64,000 bases of DNA from Silvibacterium dinghuense (GTDB lineage Bacteria; Acidobacteriota; Terriglobia; Terriglobales; Acidobacteriaceae). Under the pieces are notes generated by a model that had not been told where the DNA came from, did no database searches, and worked only from the letters and a program-made list of their open reading frames with translations. Below, in pieces: positions 53,854 through 62,856 of the stretch (positions are counted from its first letter, which is position 1; each line of letters opens with the position of its first letter). The position numbers and the translations under genes are program-made. Location: the NCBI RefSeq assembly GCF_004123295.1, contig NZ_SDMK01000002.1, positions 950,784 through 1,014,783 on the forward strand, in the 5' to 3' direction.

Positions 53854-54699
53854 ATGCGCGCCGCACGCTGGCTTCTCATCCTTTTTCTTACTCTGCATAT
53901 CCCTTCTTGCGCTGCCCAAATTGATCAAGGGAAAGATCTCGAGAATCAACTAAAAGGCCAGACCTTATTACTTCGCACCAACTACGAGCCGGATAAGCTT
54001 GCCTTCGACGCGCAGGGCGATTTGAAAAGTGCCCTCGTACCCAGCCTCTTTTACTGGAGCGGAGTACAAGTCCAAAGCATTGAACTCTCTTCCAAAGAGC
54101 TTCGAATCAAGGGGCATCGCGCTCTACTACTCATTCCGATCAGCTCCGATCAACCGCCTGTTATCAACGATGTCCGAGCTATACCCCTCGAAAAACACGC
54201 CGTTGAAATCACAATCGAACGGGATCCCACACATCCCGAAAGGTTAAATCCTGCGTTTCATCATGTCTTTGCTACTAGCGTGAATGATGCACTTTCAGAT
54301 AAGACACCGAAAGAAGCCACGGCAACACTGCTCAGTCTTCCCTCTATTGCACCTGTTTCCTCGCTTAATCTCGCCGCATGCATAATCTTCGGTCAACCGG
54401 CAGGGCAGGAATTAGCAAAAGCGAGTAAAGATATAACCGCTCCACGGATAGTCCATGACGTTGATCCAATTCCTACGCGAGAAGCCATCCTTAGACACAT
54501 GGGCGGCACTGTTGTTCTGAGCACTATCATCGACACGGAAGGCCGTCCCACCTGCACTCGAATCGCTCATCCACTAGAGCCGGGGCTCGACCTGAATGCC
54601 CTCATCGCCGTGAGCCAATATCGATTTATTCCGGCAAAAAAGTTGGGGAACCCCATTCCCGTCCGAGTGAATATCCAAGTCAACTTTAGGGCTGAATAG
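53854..54699 (+). CDS. Secreted protein with TonB C-terminal domain
   Basis: 281-aa exported protein; signal peptide ends at SCAAQ. The last 85 residues form a TonB C-terminal fold (from APRIVHDVDPIPTREAIL; later GGTVVLSTIIDTEGRPT and RFIPAKKLGNPIPV). The N-terminal two-thirds is unrecognised and has no TM helix beyond the signal, so it is not an energy transducer in the ordinary sense. The gene is visibly more AT-rich and less biased in codon third positions than its neighbours, which may indicate transfer. Confidence 0.75.
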   Translation: MRAARWLLILFLTLHIPSCAAQIDQGKDLENQLKGQTLLLRTNYEPDKLAFDAQGDLKSALVPSLFYWSGVQVQSIELSSKELRIKGHRALLLIPISSDQPPVINDVRAIPLEKHAVEITIERDPTHPERLNPAFHHVFATSVNDALSDKTPKEATATLLSLPSIAPVSSLNLAACIIFGQPAGQELAKASKDITAPRIVHDVDPIPTREAILRHMGGTVVLSTIIDTEGRPTCTRIAHPLEPGLDLNALIAVSQYRFIPAKKLGNPIPVRVNIQVNFRAE

Positions 54700-54709
54700 G
54701 CCGCGTCAA

Positions 54710-55261
54710 CTATTCAAGAGCACTTAGCCATTGCCACATCCTCAGTAACGCCTCTTCCTTATCCGCGGTCATCTCCACAACCCGATGCGGCTCCGCAATC
54801 GGCTCCCATTGTGCCTTCACCGCGCGATAGAGTTCAGGTGTGCGGTTCCGTGCAGGATGTTCCGACTGCTGTTGCGCCAGCCGTGCTTCGGCCACCTCAT
54901 CCGCACAGACAACATGCACCAGCCGCCAGCGCGCGCCAGCAGCCTCCGCTGCATGAATCGCCGCCTCGCGCTGTACCTGCGAGCGATAGGTGCGTCCATC
55001 GAGCAGGATGATCTGGGCCGAGCCTATGCGAGTGAGGTATGCCGCCGCGTCGTAGACAGCAGCCATGCACAGGTCATCCTGCTCACGGCTGTAGTCGGTC
55101 AGAGCTCCGGGAAACAGTGCCGCCCGAACCTGATCCTTATCGAGAATGGCGGCGGAGAAACCAGCTTTCTTCGCATGGGCCACAAGCGCCCGGGCCAGCG
55201 TGCTCTTGCCTGCTCCAGGGAGCCCGGCCAGGATTACCCACGTCGTCTTCTTCCCACTCAA
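54710..55261 (-). CDS. P-loop kinase-like ATPase
   Basis: 183-aa nucleotide-binding protein with Walker A GLPGAGKSTLARAL and a lid containing Arg residues, in the shikimate/gluconate-kinase-like or Zeta-toxin-like P-loop branch (AAA_33). A small-molecule kinase is the likeliest role; the substrate is unknown. It overlaps the upstream VOC gene by 4 bp, so both are co-translated. The gene at 54699 converges on it with an 11-bp gap. Confidence 0.8.
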   Translation of the reverse strand: MSGKKTTWVILAGLPGAGKSTLARALVAHAKKAGFSAAILDKDQVRAALFPGALTDYSREQDDLCMAAVYDAAAYLTRIGSAQIILLDGRTYRSQVQREAAIHAAEAAGARWRLVHVVCADEVAEARLAQQQSEHPARNRTPELYRAVKAQWEPIAEPHRVVEMTADKEEALLRMWQWLSALE

Positions 55262-55626
55262 TCCGCGCTATCCTTCGGCTCCCACAGCTCTACCCGGTTC
55301 CCTTCCGGATCGGTGAACCATCCGAAATTACCGTAGTCGTGCCGATCGCGCTTCGGATCCACTTCGACGCCGGCTGCGATGAGTGCATCCAGCAGGGGAT
55401 CGAGCGCATCCACCTGAAAATTCAGCATCGCCGGCTGCCGCTCCGGAAAGTACTTCGACGCCTGAGGAAAGAAAGACACCACGAGCGAGGCCCGTTGCGC
55501 CTCAGCAGGCAACAGGAAACAGCCATGCTCGCGCTTCAGCCCCAGGTGCTGCTCGTACCACGCATACAGTGTCTCTGGATCACGCGCCCGCAAAAACGCG
55601 CCTCCCAACCCTGTCACCTTCGCCAT
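55258..55626 (-). CDS. VOC-family (glyoxalase-like) protein
   Basis: 122-aa VOC protein resembling the glyoxalase/bleomycin-resistance fold. LGGAFLRARDPETLYAWYEQHLGL opens and WFTDPEGNRVELWEP closes the paired domain. Metal-site His of the first strand is replaced (GGAF), so it may bind rather than catalyse. The 4-bp overlap with the kinase suggests a two-gene unit. A AGAGTTCC/GGAACTCT inverted repeat (55772-55809) lies upstream; nothing else is seen in 55627-55889. Confidence 0.8.
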   Translation of the reverse strand: MAKVTGLGGAFLRARDPETLYAWYEQHLGLKREHGCFLLPAEAQRASLVVSFFPQASKYFPERQPAMLNFQVDALDPLLDALIAAGVEVDPKRDRHDYGNFGWFTDPEGNRVELWEPKDSAD

Positions 55627-55889
55627 AATTTCCCCTCCGACCAGCGTGTAAGCCCTCGTCCTGACCTCTTATAGAAAGCGATCTAGCGTCGGACCGCAAT
55701 CTTATCCCTTAACATGACAAAAAATTCAATTTTCCTGCGTCCTTCTTTCCGCGTCGCTCGTCTAGGTTGTTAGAGTTCCCATCGCTGGAAATTTGTTGAA
55801 AGGAACTCTCCCTTGGGGTTGGTGTGTTCGGGCCGTTCTTTCTGCTCATCCTGAACGCACCGATCTCCCCCCTTGCGGTTTCTCTGTCT

Positions 55890-56702
55890 CTACCCCTGAG
55901 AAAGTTTCTCCGCTCGCAGCGACGGCCACTCCGGCGTCCGTTTCTCCAGAAACGAGCGCACACCTTCGTGGAAATCCGCAGTCAATCGCGCTTCGGCATT
56001 GGCCGCGATCGCCGCTGTCAGCCCGGCATCCAACTCTGCGCGGCCGTACTCATTCATCAGGCGCTTGGTGGCCTGCATCGCGGCGGGACTATTGCGCAGC
56101 AGGCAGACGGCCAGCCTTCGCGCCTCTTCCATTAATTCCGTCTCGGGCACAATCCGCGTCACCAGCCCCAGGTCCAGAGCTTCGACAGCCTTGATCTGAC
56201 GCCCGCTCAGCAGCAGGTCACGCGACCGCTTATCTCCGATCTGCGTGCGCAGAAAGGCGGAGACTACGGCCGGGATAAATCCGATTTTGACCTCTGAGTA
56301 GCCGAAGCGGGCCTCAGGCACGGCCAGCGTCATGTCGCAGACCGTGGCCAGCCCCATGCCTCCGGCCACGGCTGCTCCGTTCACCGCTGCAATGGTCGGC
56401 CGAGGCAACTCGTAGAGCGTGCGCAGCAATCGCGCAATCGCTTCTGATTCCTGCCGGTGCTCTTCGGTCGTCCGCTGCTCCATCGTTGCCAGGTGATCGA
56501 GATCGAGCCCAGCACAGAATGACTGTCCTGCACCGGTCAGGATCACCACACCGCAGCGCTCATCCGCTGCGGCTTCGAGGAGCGCCGAGGTCAGCTCCTC
56601 CACCATCACCGGATTCAGCGCGTTGCGGCGCTCCGGACGGTTGAGCGTAAGAACCCGTACATGGCCCTCGCTCTTCGACAAGATGGTTGTGCATGCATGC
56701 AT
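55890..56702 (-). CDS. Enoyl-CoA hydratase/isomerase (methylglutaconyl-CoA hydratase-like)
   Basis: Crotonase-fold enzyme, 270 aa. The oxyanion-hole segments are CGVVILTGAGQSFCAGLDL and AAVNGAAVAGGMGLATVCDM; the Glu expected for hydratase catalysis is probably in FGYSEVKIGFIPA. Its neighbours (HMG-CoA lyase, acyl-CoA carboxylase beta) point to methylglutaconyl-CoA hydratase of leucine breakdown. The start is ATG 56702. A general enoyl-CoA hydratase cannot be ruled out. Confidence 0.87.
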   Translation of the reverse strand: MHACTTILSKSEGHVRVLTLNRPERRNALNPVMVEELTSALLEAAADERCGVVILTGAGQSFCAGLDLDHLATMEQRTTEEHRQESEAIARLLRTLYELPRPTIAAVNGAAVAGGMGLATVCDMTLAVPEARFGYSEVKIGFIPAVVSAFLRTQIGDKRSRDLLLSGRQIKAVEALDLGLVTRIVPETELMEEARRLAVCLLRNSPAAMQATKRLMNEYGRAELDAGLTAAIAANAEARLTADFHEGVRSFLEKRTPEWPSLRAEKLSQG

Positions 56703-56865
56703 GAAGACCTCCCGCGAGAATGACAGGAGAGTCTAACACCTGGGCTGCTTCGCGCAGGGCGATTCGCCTTCGGCCTCCGCTCCCGCTGGTCGCGAGTCTA
56801 AACGGTGACCGACGCAAGCCGCTTCAGTGGCTTCCGATAAGCACGCAAATACCGCATCCAGCACC

Positions 56866-57753
56866 CTATTGCGCTGCCGTTCCGAACTTCTGCCCGATTC
56901 CCTGGCTTACGCGAATCAGGCTGTCCAGCGGCTCGAGCTTTGGCAGCTCCGCGCCCAGACGTGCCAGTTCCGCCAGCACCGTCTCAGTGGCGATATTCCC
57001 CACCAGCGCATCCTGCGCGAAGGGACAGCCGCCGATGCCGCCGATCACCGAGTCGAAGCGGCGGCAGCCGGCCTCATAGGCTGCGCGCACCTTTTCGGCC
57101 GCAGCCTCGGGCCGCGCATGCAGATGCACGCCCAGCTCGATCTCATCCGCCAGCGAGGTGCGTACCTCGGCAAAGAGCGTGCCCACCTGCTCCGGTGTTG
57201 CAAGTCCCACGGTATCCGCAAGCGAAATCTGCTCGATCCCGGTATCGGCCAGCAGTTCACAGGCGGCGATCACCTCACCCACGTCCCATGTATCGCCATA
57301 AGGATTGCCGAAGGCCATTGATACATACACAGCCAGCCCCAATCCGGCCTTGTAGGCAGCCTCGCCCACCGCATCCAGCGCGTCGATGCTCTCCTCCGGG
57401 GTCTGGTTCTGATTGCGGCGCAGAAACTCCGGTGAAATCGAATAGGGAAACCCGAGCGTGGTGACGGCATTCGTCGCGATCGCCCGTTCTGCGCCTTTCT
57501 TGTTCACCACGATGCCGATAATCTCCACATCCCTGGGAGCCTCGGCAAAGGCCAGCACCTGCTCGGCATCGGCCATCTGCGGAACGGCCTTGGGTGAGAC
57601 GAACGACACTGCGTCCACGTGCTTGAATCCCGCCGCGAAGAGCAGTTTCAGATAATCCGCCTTGATTTCGACAGGAATCGGTTTCGGCAGCCCCTGCCAG
57701 GCATCGCGCGGACACTCGATCAGCTTGACCTGATTGGAAATACGGCTTGTCAT
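56866..57753 (-). CDS. Hydroxymethylglutaryl-CoA lyase
   Basis: TIM-barrel metal enzyme cleaving HMG-CoA to acetoacetate and acetyl-CoA, the last step of leucine catabolism. The catalytic Cys is in IGGIGGCPFAQDALGN-type context (GGCPFA), metal ligands in HLHARP, and ECPRDAWQGL stands in for the usual ECPRDGLQ. 295 aa. It overlaps the upstream small membrane gene by 4 bp. The W in place of L in the opening motif is a small oddity. Confidence 0.92.
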   Translation of the reverse strand: MTSRISNQVKLIECPRDAWQGLPKPIPVEIKADYLKLLFAAGFKHVDAVSFVSPKAVPQMADAEQVLAFAEAPRDVEIIGIVVNKKGAERAIATNAVTTLGFPYSISPEFLRRNQNQTPEESIDALDAVGEAAYKAGLGLAVYVSMAFGNPYGDTWDVGEVIAACELLADTGIEQISLADTVGLATPEQVGTLFAEVRTSLADEIELGVHLHARPEAAAEKVRAAYEAGCRRFDSVIGGIGGCPFAQDALVGNIATETVLAELARLGAELPKLEPLDSLIRVSQGIGQKFGTAAQ

Positions 57754-58163
57754 TGCACCTCCTGCATGTGCGGCGCTCCCTGCAAATGTGCCAGCAGGAA
57801 CAGCACAAACACTCCCAGCAGATGCATGACCGCTGCCGAGCCGAAGGCTGTAACCACGCCACGTGAGCGCAAGGTGAGCATCATGAGCAGACCATAGAGG
57901 GGAAACTGGGCATACATCATTCCCTGCGAGAAGGCATCCGACAGCTCACTCGAAAGCCCCAGCACCGGATTCTTCAGCAGCAATACATACGGATAGAGAA
58001 GCCGCAGAGCCGCCGGCCCTCCCAGGGCAAAAATACTTGCAAAATGCACGGCCACCGGCGTCACCACAATGCCCAGAACCACAGGCCACCAACGTAGCCA
58101 TCCGCTCTTGCCTTTCGCGCGCGAACCCTTTCGCCGCTTATTCTTTGTCGATGCAGGAGACAT
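57750..58163 (-). CDS. Small membrane protein of unknown function
   Basis: 137-aa protein with a basic N-terminus (KNKRRKGSRAKGK) and three to four predicted membrane helices. No family recognised. Start taken at ATG 58163; frame open to 58202. It overlaps HMG-CoA lyase by 4 bp and follows the carboxyltransferase by 59 bp, so it is carried in the leucine-catabolism operon. It could be unrelated to the pathway. Confidence 0.65.
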   Translation of the reverse strand: MSPASTKNKRRKGSRAKGKSGWLRWWPVVLGIVVTPVAVHFASIFALGGPAALRLLYPYVLLLKNPVLGLSSELSDAFSQGMMYAQFPLYGLLMMLTLRSRGVVTAFGSAAVMHLLGVFVLFLLAHLQGAPHMQEVQ

Positions 58164-58221
58164 AAGCGACAGGATACTAAAGTTAGCTGTGCTTGATTCC
58201 ATTCGCTATGGCACGCCTGTT

Positions 58222-59955
58222 TCAGGTCTGCAGAATCCCCGGATTGAACTTTGCGACCTCGGGGTTCAGGGCCGCGGCTTCAAGCGCGGTCAGAATCATA
58301 TCGCGGGTCTTTGCCGGATCGATCACTGCGTCTATCCAGAGCCGCGCCGCGGCATAGCGGCAATCGCTCTGCTCTTCGTAGGTCGCGCGGATCGAGGCCT
58401 CGAGCTCCTTCTTCTCCTCATCGCTCAGCTTGCGGCCGCCGCGCTCGAGCTGGCGCACCTTGATTTCAACCAGCGTCGAGGCTGCCGAAGCGCCGCTCAT
58501 CACTGCGTAACGGGCCGTGGGCCACGCGAAGACAAAGCGCGGATCATAGGCCTTGCCACACATGGCGTAATGCCCTGCCCCGAAGGAGCCGCCAACAATC
58601 ACAGTGATCTTCGGAACTGTCGAATTGGAGACGGCGGTCACCATCTTCGCCCCGGCGCGGATGATTCCGCTCCACTCCGCATCGCGCCCGACCATGAAGC
58701 CGTTCACGTCATGCAGAAAGATCAGCGGCACCAGGTTCTGATTGCAGTCGAGGATGAAGCGCGCCGCCTTCTCCGCGCTCTCGGCGTAGATCACGCCTCC
58801 GAACTCGACTCGCTTCTCGCCTGTGTGGCTGGTCTGCGGCTGCGAGATCTTCTGGTTGGCGACGATGCCAACGGCGAAACCACCGATATGCGCATAACCG
58901 CAGATCACCGTGCGCCCATATTCAGGCCGGTACTCGTCGAACTCGCTACGGTCCACAATCCGGGCAATGACTTCGTGCATATCGTAGCTGTTCACCGCTG
59001 CCCTTGCCGGATCGGGATCGAGCAAGGCATAGAGATCCTCGGCCGCGTACTTCGGCGCGTCTACTTTTGCGTCGAAAGCGGCCCTTGCGAATGGAGCCCC
59101 CGGCCGCTGCCCGATCTTTGCGACCAGAGATCGTAACCGTGCCAGGCACAAATGATCGTTCGGCTCCTTGAAGTCGACCGTGCCGGATATCTCGGCGTGC
59201 ATGGCCGCGCCGCCCAGCTCTTCCGCGCTGTATTTCTGACCGATGGCCGCCTGCACCAGCGCCGGTCCGGCGAGAAACAGCCCGCTGCCCTCAGTCATCA
59301 GCACGGTATCGGTCATCACCGGCAGATACGCACCTCCCGCCACGCACATGCCCATGATCGCCGTTATCTGCGGAATGCCCATGGCCGACATCACGGCGTT
59401 GTTGCGGAAGATGCGCCCGAAATCGTCCTGATCGGGAAAAACATCCTCCTGCAACGGCAGAAAGACACCGGCGGAATCCACGAGGTAGAGCGTGGGGATA
59501 CGGTTCTCCATGGCGATGGTCTGCGCCCGCAGCACCTTCTTCGCCGTCATGGGAAAGAACGCCCCGGCCTTCACCGTCGCATCGTTGGCAATAATCATGC
59601 AGAGCCGACCGCTTACACGTCCCAGGCCGGTGACCACGCCGGCCGAGGGCGCGCCGCCCCACTCCTCATACATGCCGAAGGCAGCAAAGAGGCCGAGTTC
59701 GACGAACTCCGTCCCGGCATCAAGCAGCAGGCTCACCCTTTCGCGCGCGGTGAGCCGCTTCTTCGTGTGCTGCGCCTCGATGGATTTCTTTCCACCGCCC
59801 TCGCGGATAGCGCCTTCCTCAAGACGCAGTTCGGCCAGCCGCGCCAGCATGGCAGAAGAGTGCTGCTTCATGCGCGGAGCATTACGGTCAAGCTTTGAGG
59901 GGATCGTGTTATCAAGAACCGTGTGATTCGGGCGGGAAGAATTTTCGGCAGCCAT
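58222..59955 (-). CDS. Acyl-CoA carboxylase beta subunit (methylcrotonyl-CoA type)
   Basis: Carboxyltransferase subunit that moves the carboxyl group from biotin to 3-methylcrotonyl-CoA. The N-terminal half contains KKRLTARERVSLLLD and a glycine-rich FGMYEEWGGAPSAGVVTGLG. The C-terminal half shows HDVNGFMVGR and VGGSFGAGHYAMCG oxyanion segments. 577 aa, the length and MAMSGASAAST-like pattern fit methylcrotonyl more than propionyl carboxylase; exact substrate is inferred from HMG-CoA lyase downstream. The biotin-carrying alpha subunit is not in the window. Confidence 0.85.
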   Translation of the reverse strand: MAAENSSRPNHTVLDNTIPSKLDRNAPRMKQHSSAMLARLAELRLEEGAIREGGGKKSIEAQHTKKRLTARERVSLLLDAGTEFVELGLFAAFGMYEEWGGAPSAGVVTGLGRVSGRLCMIIANDATVKAGAFFPMTAKKVLRAQTIAMENRIPTLYLVDSAGVFLPLQEDVFPDQDDFGRIFRNNAVMSAMGIPQITAIMGMCVAGGAYLPVMTDTVLMTEGSGLFLAGPALVQAAIGQKYSAEELGGAAMHAEISGTVDFKEPNDHLCLARLRSLVAKIGQRPGAPFARAAFDAKVDAPKYAAEDLYALLDPDPARAAVNSYDMHEVIARIVDRSEFDEYRPEYGRTVICGYAHIGGFAVGIVANQKISQPQTSHTGEKRVEFGGVIYAESAEKAARFILDCNQNLVPLIFLHDVNGFMVGRDAEWSGIIRAGAKMVTAVSNSTVPKITVIVGGSFGAGHYAMCGKAYDPRFVFAWPTARYAVMSGASAASTLVEIKVRQLERGGRKLSDEEKKELEASIRATYEEQSDCRYAAARLWIDAVIDPAKTRDMILTALEAAALNPEVAKFNPGILQT

Positions 59956-60003
59956 AAGCGACCGGCCAGCATAGCACGCTGCCGTCATCTCCGGCTGCTG
60001 CCG

Positions 60004-61989
60004 TTACCGCGCGGCGCGATCCGGCGTCCATCGCACGAAAGAAACCGCAGGCATGGGCAGGTCGAACTCGATGACAGCTTCTCCCTGCGCATCGGCTGCA
60101 ATCTGCGCATTCGGCACCAGCGTCTGCAGTGCGTCTCTCTGGTGCAGCACGCGCATCTCTGCCGCGTCCGGCCATTTCGGGCTGCCCATCGAGAGCCATG
60201 CCCCATGCACGTTCGAGTGCGTGTTGTCGATGCGATCATGCTCAACCGTATAGGTCTGTCCAGGCGCCAGTCCTTTCACCGTCAGCACTACGTGCCGGTC
60301 GAGCGACGGCGCCCCCATCGATTTCGCATGCTCTTCGGTCGCGTTGGCCAGCAACACCGTAATCGCGCCGCCATCGCGCGTGGCCACGCCTTGTACCAAC
60401 CCGCCGTAACCGTCACCTGAGCCGGTCATCGCGACATGCTCCGTCCCCATGCGGTGCAACTCGTAGAGCGCCCAGTATCTCGCCTTGCGCAAACCGTCGA
60501 GGCCGATCATCCCAAAGCCGCCATGGAAGAGTGCCTTCGGGTTACCGCTCTCTTCGAAGTAGTCGCTCGCGGTCCAGCAGCTGATCAGGGTGACCTGTTC
60601 CAGGCTGTCGAGCAGGCCATGCACGGTCACGGCTGCCGAATAGGCCGTGTCATTCACGGCATCGCCGTACTCAGCCGAAACACCCCACTCCGTGAAATAC
60701 ACGGGCACATCTCCAAGGCCGTAGCGGCGCAGCAGCGGGCGGTAATCGGAGACCGGCAGGTAGTAGTTGTGCATGTCGAGGAAGTCAAATGGGACGTGAT
60801 TTCCGCCGGTTGCGTAATCTTCGGTCGTGATGTGGCGGAGAAACGGCTCCTGATAGGTGGTGAAGGCCACCACCGGACCACCGATCTTCAGATGCGGATC
60901 GACCGACTTGATCCCTGCCGCGGCGTAATCGTAGAGATGGAAGTATTCGTCCATCGTGCCGCTCCAGAAATTCGGTGTGATCTTCAGGTCCGGCTCATTC
61001 CACACCTCGAAAGGCCACGTCTCCACTTCCTCGCGCCCATAGCGATCGATGAGGTGCTGCGCCAGCGCCGCCACCAGAGCCTGCCACTTTGCATAATCGC
61101 TGGGTGGTGAGCTGATGCCTTTATAGGTAAAGACCGTCGTCGCGCCCGGATGCTCGGCCAGCGCACGCGGCATAAAGGTCAGTTCCACAAAGGGACGCAT
61201 GCCGTCGGCGCGCACCATGTCATAGAGCTGATCCACCTTGCTCCAGTTGTAGCGGGCATGGCCCTGCGCGTCCTCGGTGTAAACACTGGGATCGTCCATC
61301 AGGATGCCGTGCGCCCGCACGTAGCGCATGCCCAGCGTCTCGTGCGCCAGCTTATTCCCTGCGCGCAGACCGGCTCCGGCGTTGGGCATGTGCTTGTTGA
61401 TATCTCCCTTGAGCATGTAGCTGAGGTGCTCGGAGCCAAAGGCCGTCTCCCACTTATGCGCGAAGACGCCCGCATCCTGTGCCGCATCCACGTCGATGTG
61501 CACCACCGGTTCCGCCCCGCGTATCCCCTGAGCCGTGGCGGAGGCGGTCGCACCAGCCGGACTCCACGCACTGCCATCATTCGCACGCACGCGGTAGTAG
61601 TAGGTTGTGCCAGGACGAATGTCCGTATCGACAAACGGAGGCCGTGGGAGACGGCCGAATGGCTCACCCGGATAAGCGCGTTCCAGAAGGTTCTGAAGAA
61701 AGACGGGCGCTGCTCCATACGCCGAGCTGACCAGCGCGAATGGACCATGCGCGTGGGTACTGCGCTGCACCTGGTAGCCGATTGCGTTCTCCACCGGCGT
61801 CCACGTTACCGTGATCTGTCCACGCCCTGCGTCCGCCGCGACACCATTCACCGGAGCGAGGATCTTTGACTGCGGCAGCGATGGCGGAGGCAGATAGCGA
61901 ATCCACAGGTAGGCCACGCCCAGCACAAGCACGGCTGCACCTGCCACGATCAACAGAGCCCAGAATACGCGCCGCCACCATTGCCCCAC
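60004..61989 (-). CDS. Membrane-anchored GH39-like glycosidase
   Basis: 661-aa enzyme. One N-terminal membrane helix (about 9-31) anchors it; a fibronectin-III-like domain follows (about 45-155; ITVTWTPVENAIGYQVQRS). The catalytic barrel (about 165-560) has acid/base E332 in WNEPD and nucleophile E434 in TEWGVS, as in family GH39 beta-xylosidases and iduronidases. A C-terminal beta domain closes it. Start is GTG 61989. Substrate probably a plant glycan; not certain between GH39 and a related clan A family. Confidence 0.82.
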   Translation of the reverse strand: MGQWWRRVFWALLIVAGAAVLVLGVAYLWIRYLPPPSLPQSKILAPVNGVAADAGRGQITVTWTPVENAIGYQVQRSTHAHGPFALVSSAYGAAPVFLQNLLERAYPGEPFGRLPRPPFVDTDIRPGTTYYYRVRANDGSAWSPAGATASATAQGIRGAEPVVHIDVDAAQDAGVFAHKWETAFGSEHLSYMLKGDINKHMPNAGAGLRAGNKLAHETLGMRYVRAHGILMDDPSVYTEDAQGHARYNWSKVDQLYDMVRADGMRPFVELTFMPRALAEHPGATTVFTYKGISSPPSDYAKWQALVAALAQHLIDRYGREEVETWPFEVWNEPDLKITPNFWSGTMDEYFHLYDYAAAGIKSVDPHLKIGGPVVAFTTYQEPFLRHITTEDYATGGNHVPFDFLDMHNYYLPVSDYRPLLRRYGLGDVPVYFTEWGVSAEYGDAVNDTAYSAAVTVHGLLDSLEQVTLISCWTASDYFEESGNPKALFHGGFGMIGLDGLRKARYWALYELHRMGTEHVAMTGSGDGYGGLVQGVATRDGGAITVLLANATEEHAKSMGAPSLDRHVVLTVKGLAPGQTYTVEHDRIDNTHSNVHGAWLSMGSPKWPDAAEMRVLHQRDALQTLVPNAQIAADAQGEAVIEFDLPMPAVSFVRWTPDRAAR

Positions 61990-62039
61990 GCCCGCTCAGC
62001 CTCCTGCTTTCACACTATCTGTATTGCGTGCAGCCACGG

Positions 62040-62663
62040 TTACGATCCGGTGACTTCCCCTTTCAGCCCCAGAGCTTCGGCATTCGCCTGCATGGCTTTG
62101 AGGCAGAAGGCAATGTGTTCATCGAGCGGTACGCCCAACTCCTCCGCTCCCAGGTACACGTCTTCGCGATGGACACCGCGGGCAAAGGCCTTGTCCTTCA
62201 GCTTCTTCTTCACCCCCGCAACATCCACATCAAAGATCGACTTTGTAGGTTTTACCAAAGCGCAGGCAGTCAAAAAGCCGGAAAGCTCATCACATGCAAA
62301 GAGAGCTTGATCGAGATGCGTCACCCGCGGCACACCAGAATAGGTCGCGTGGCCAAGGATGGCGGTCCGAATCTCTTCCGGCCAGCCTTGTTCTACAAGC
62401 ACGCGATTGCCGGCAAAGGGATGCTCTTCGAGTGAAGGATGCCGTTCGTAGTCGAAGTCATGCAACAACCCGGTGATGGCGTAGCGCTCTATGAGGGCCT
62501 CACGCTCAGGACTACTCAGCCCTCGTACTTCGGCCTCCCGCTCACCATAGGCACGCAGGCAGGTTTCGACACCGAGCGCATGCTTCCGCAGGCTGGCGGA
62601 CTGCGTCCATTCCGTCAACAACTCCCAGGCTCGACTCCTCGAATATCCATTTGCGATTGTCAT
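62040..62663 (-). CDS. HD-domain phosphohydrolase-like protein
   Basis: 207-aa HD-superfamily protein. Metal-site pattern H...HD...H is visible in RKHALGVE, GLLHDFDYERHP and AILGHATYSG. The family usually hydrolyses phosphoesters or nucleotides; compact forms like this one are unassigned. ATG 62663 has no strong Shine-Dalgarno. Its stop lies 51 bp from the GH39 start, and a short tandem repeat and the XRE gene lie upstream. Confidence 0.82.
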   Translation of the reverse strand: MTIANGYSRSRAWELLTEWTQSASLRKHALGVETCLRAYGEREAEVRGLSSPEREALIERYAITGLLHDFDYERHPSLEEHPFAGNRVLVEQGWPEEIRTAILGHATYSGVPRVTHLDQALFACDELSGFLTACALVKPTKSIFDVDVAGVKKKLKDKAFARGVHREDVYLGAEELGVPLDEHIAFCLKAMQANAEALGLKGEVTGS

Positions 62664-62679
62664 TTACTATTCCATTTAA

Positions 62680-62726
62680 GTTTTCTTATTTGGTTTTCTC
62701 CGGGTTTCTTCCGGTTTTCTTTGGTT
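62680..62726. repeat. Short direct repeats upstream of the XRE gene
   Basis: Three to four copies of a 10-11 bp unit run in tandem: GGTTTTCTCC, GGGTTTCTTCC, GGTTTTCTTT, with a fainter TTTTCTTATTT before. It lies between the divergent HD and XRE genes, close to a TTGACA (62743-62748). It could be an operator array. Confidence 0.5.
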
Positions 62727-62856
62727 GAATCACAGTTTTCACTTGACAATGAAGATACCTCGAATGCATCCTCATGACAGTTGCCGCGGAAGTGCCGATA
62801 GACCCAGCAGTTCCACGGCTTCAAGAGAAGCCCGCTCTGGCTCTCTGCTACAACAT

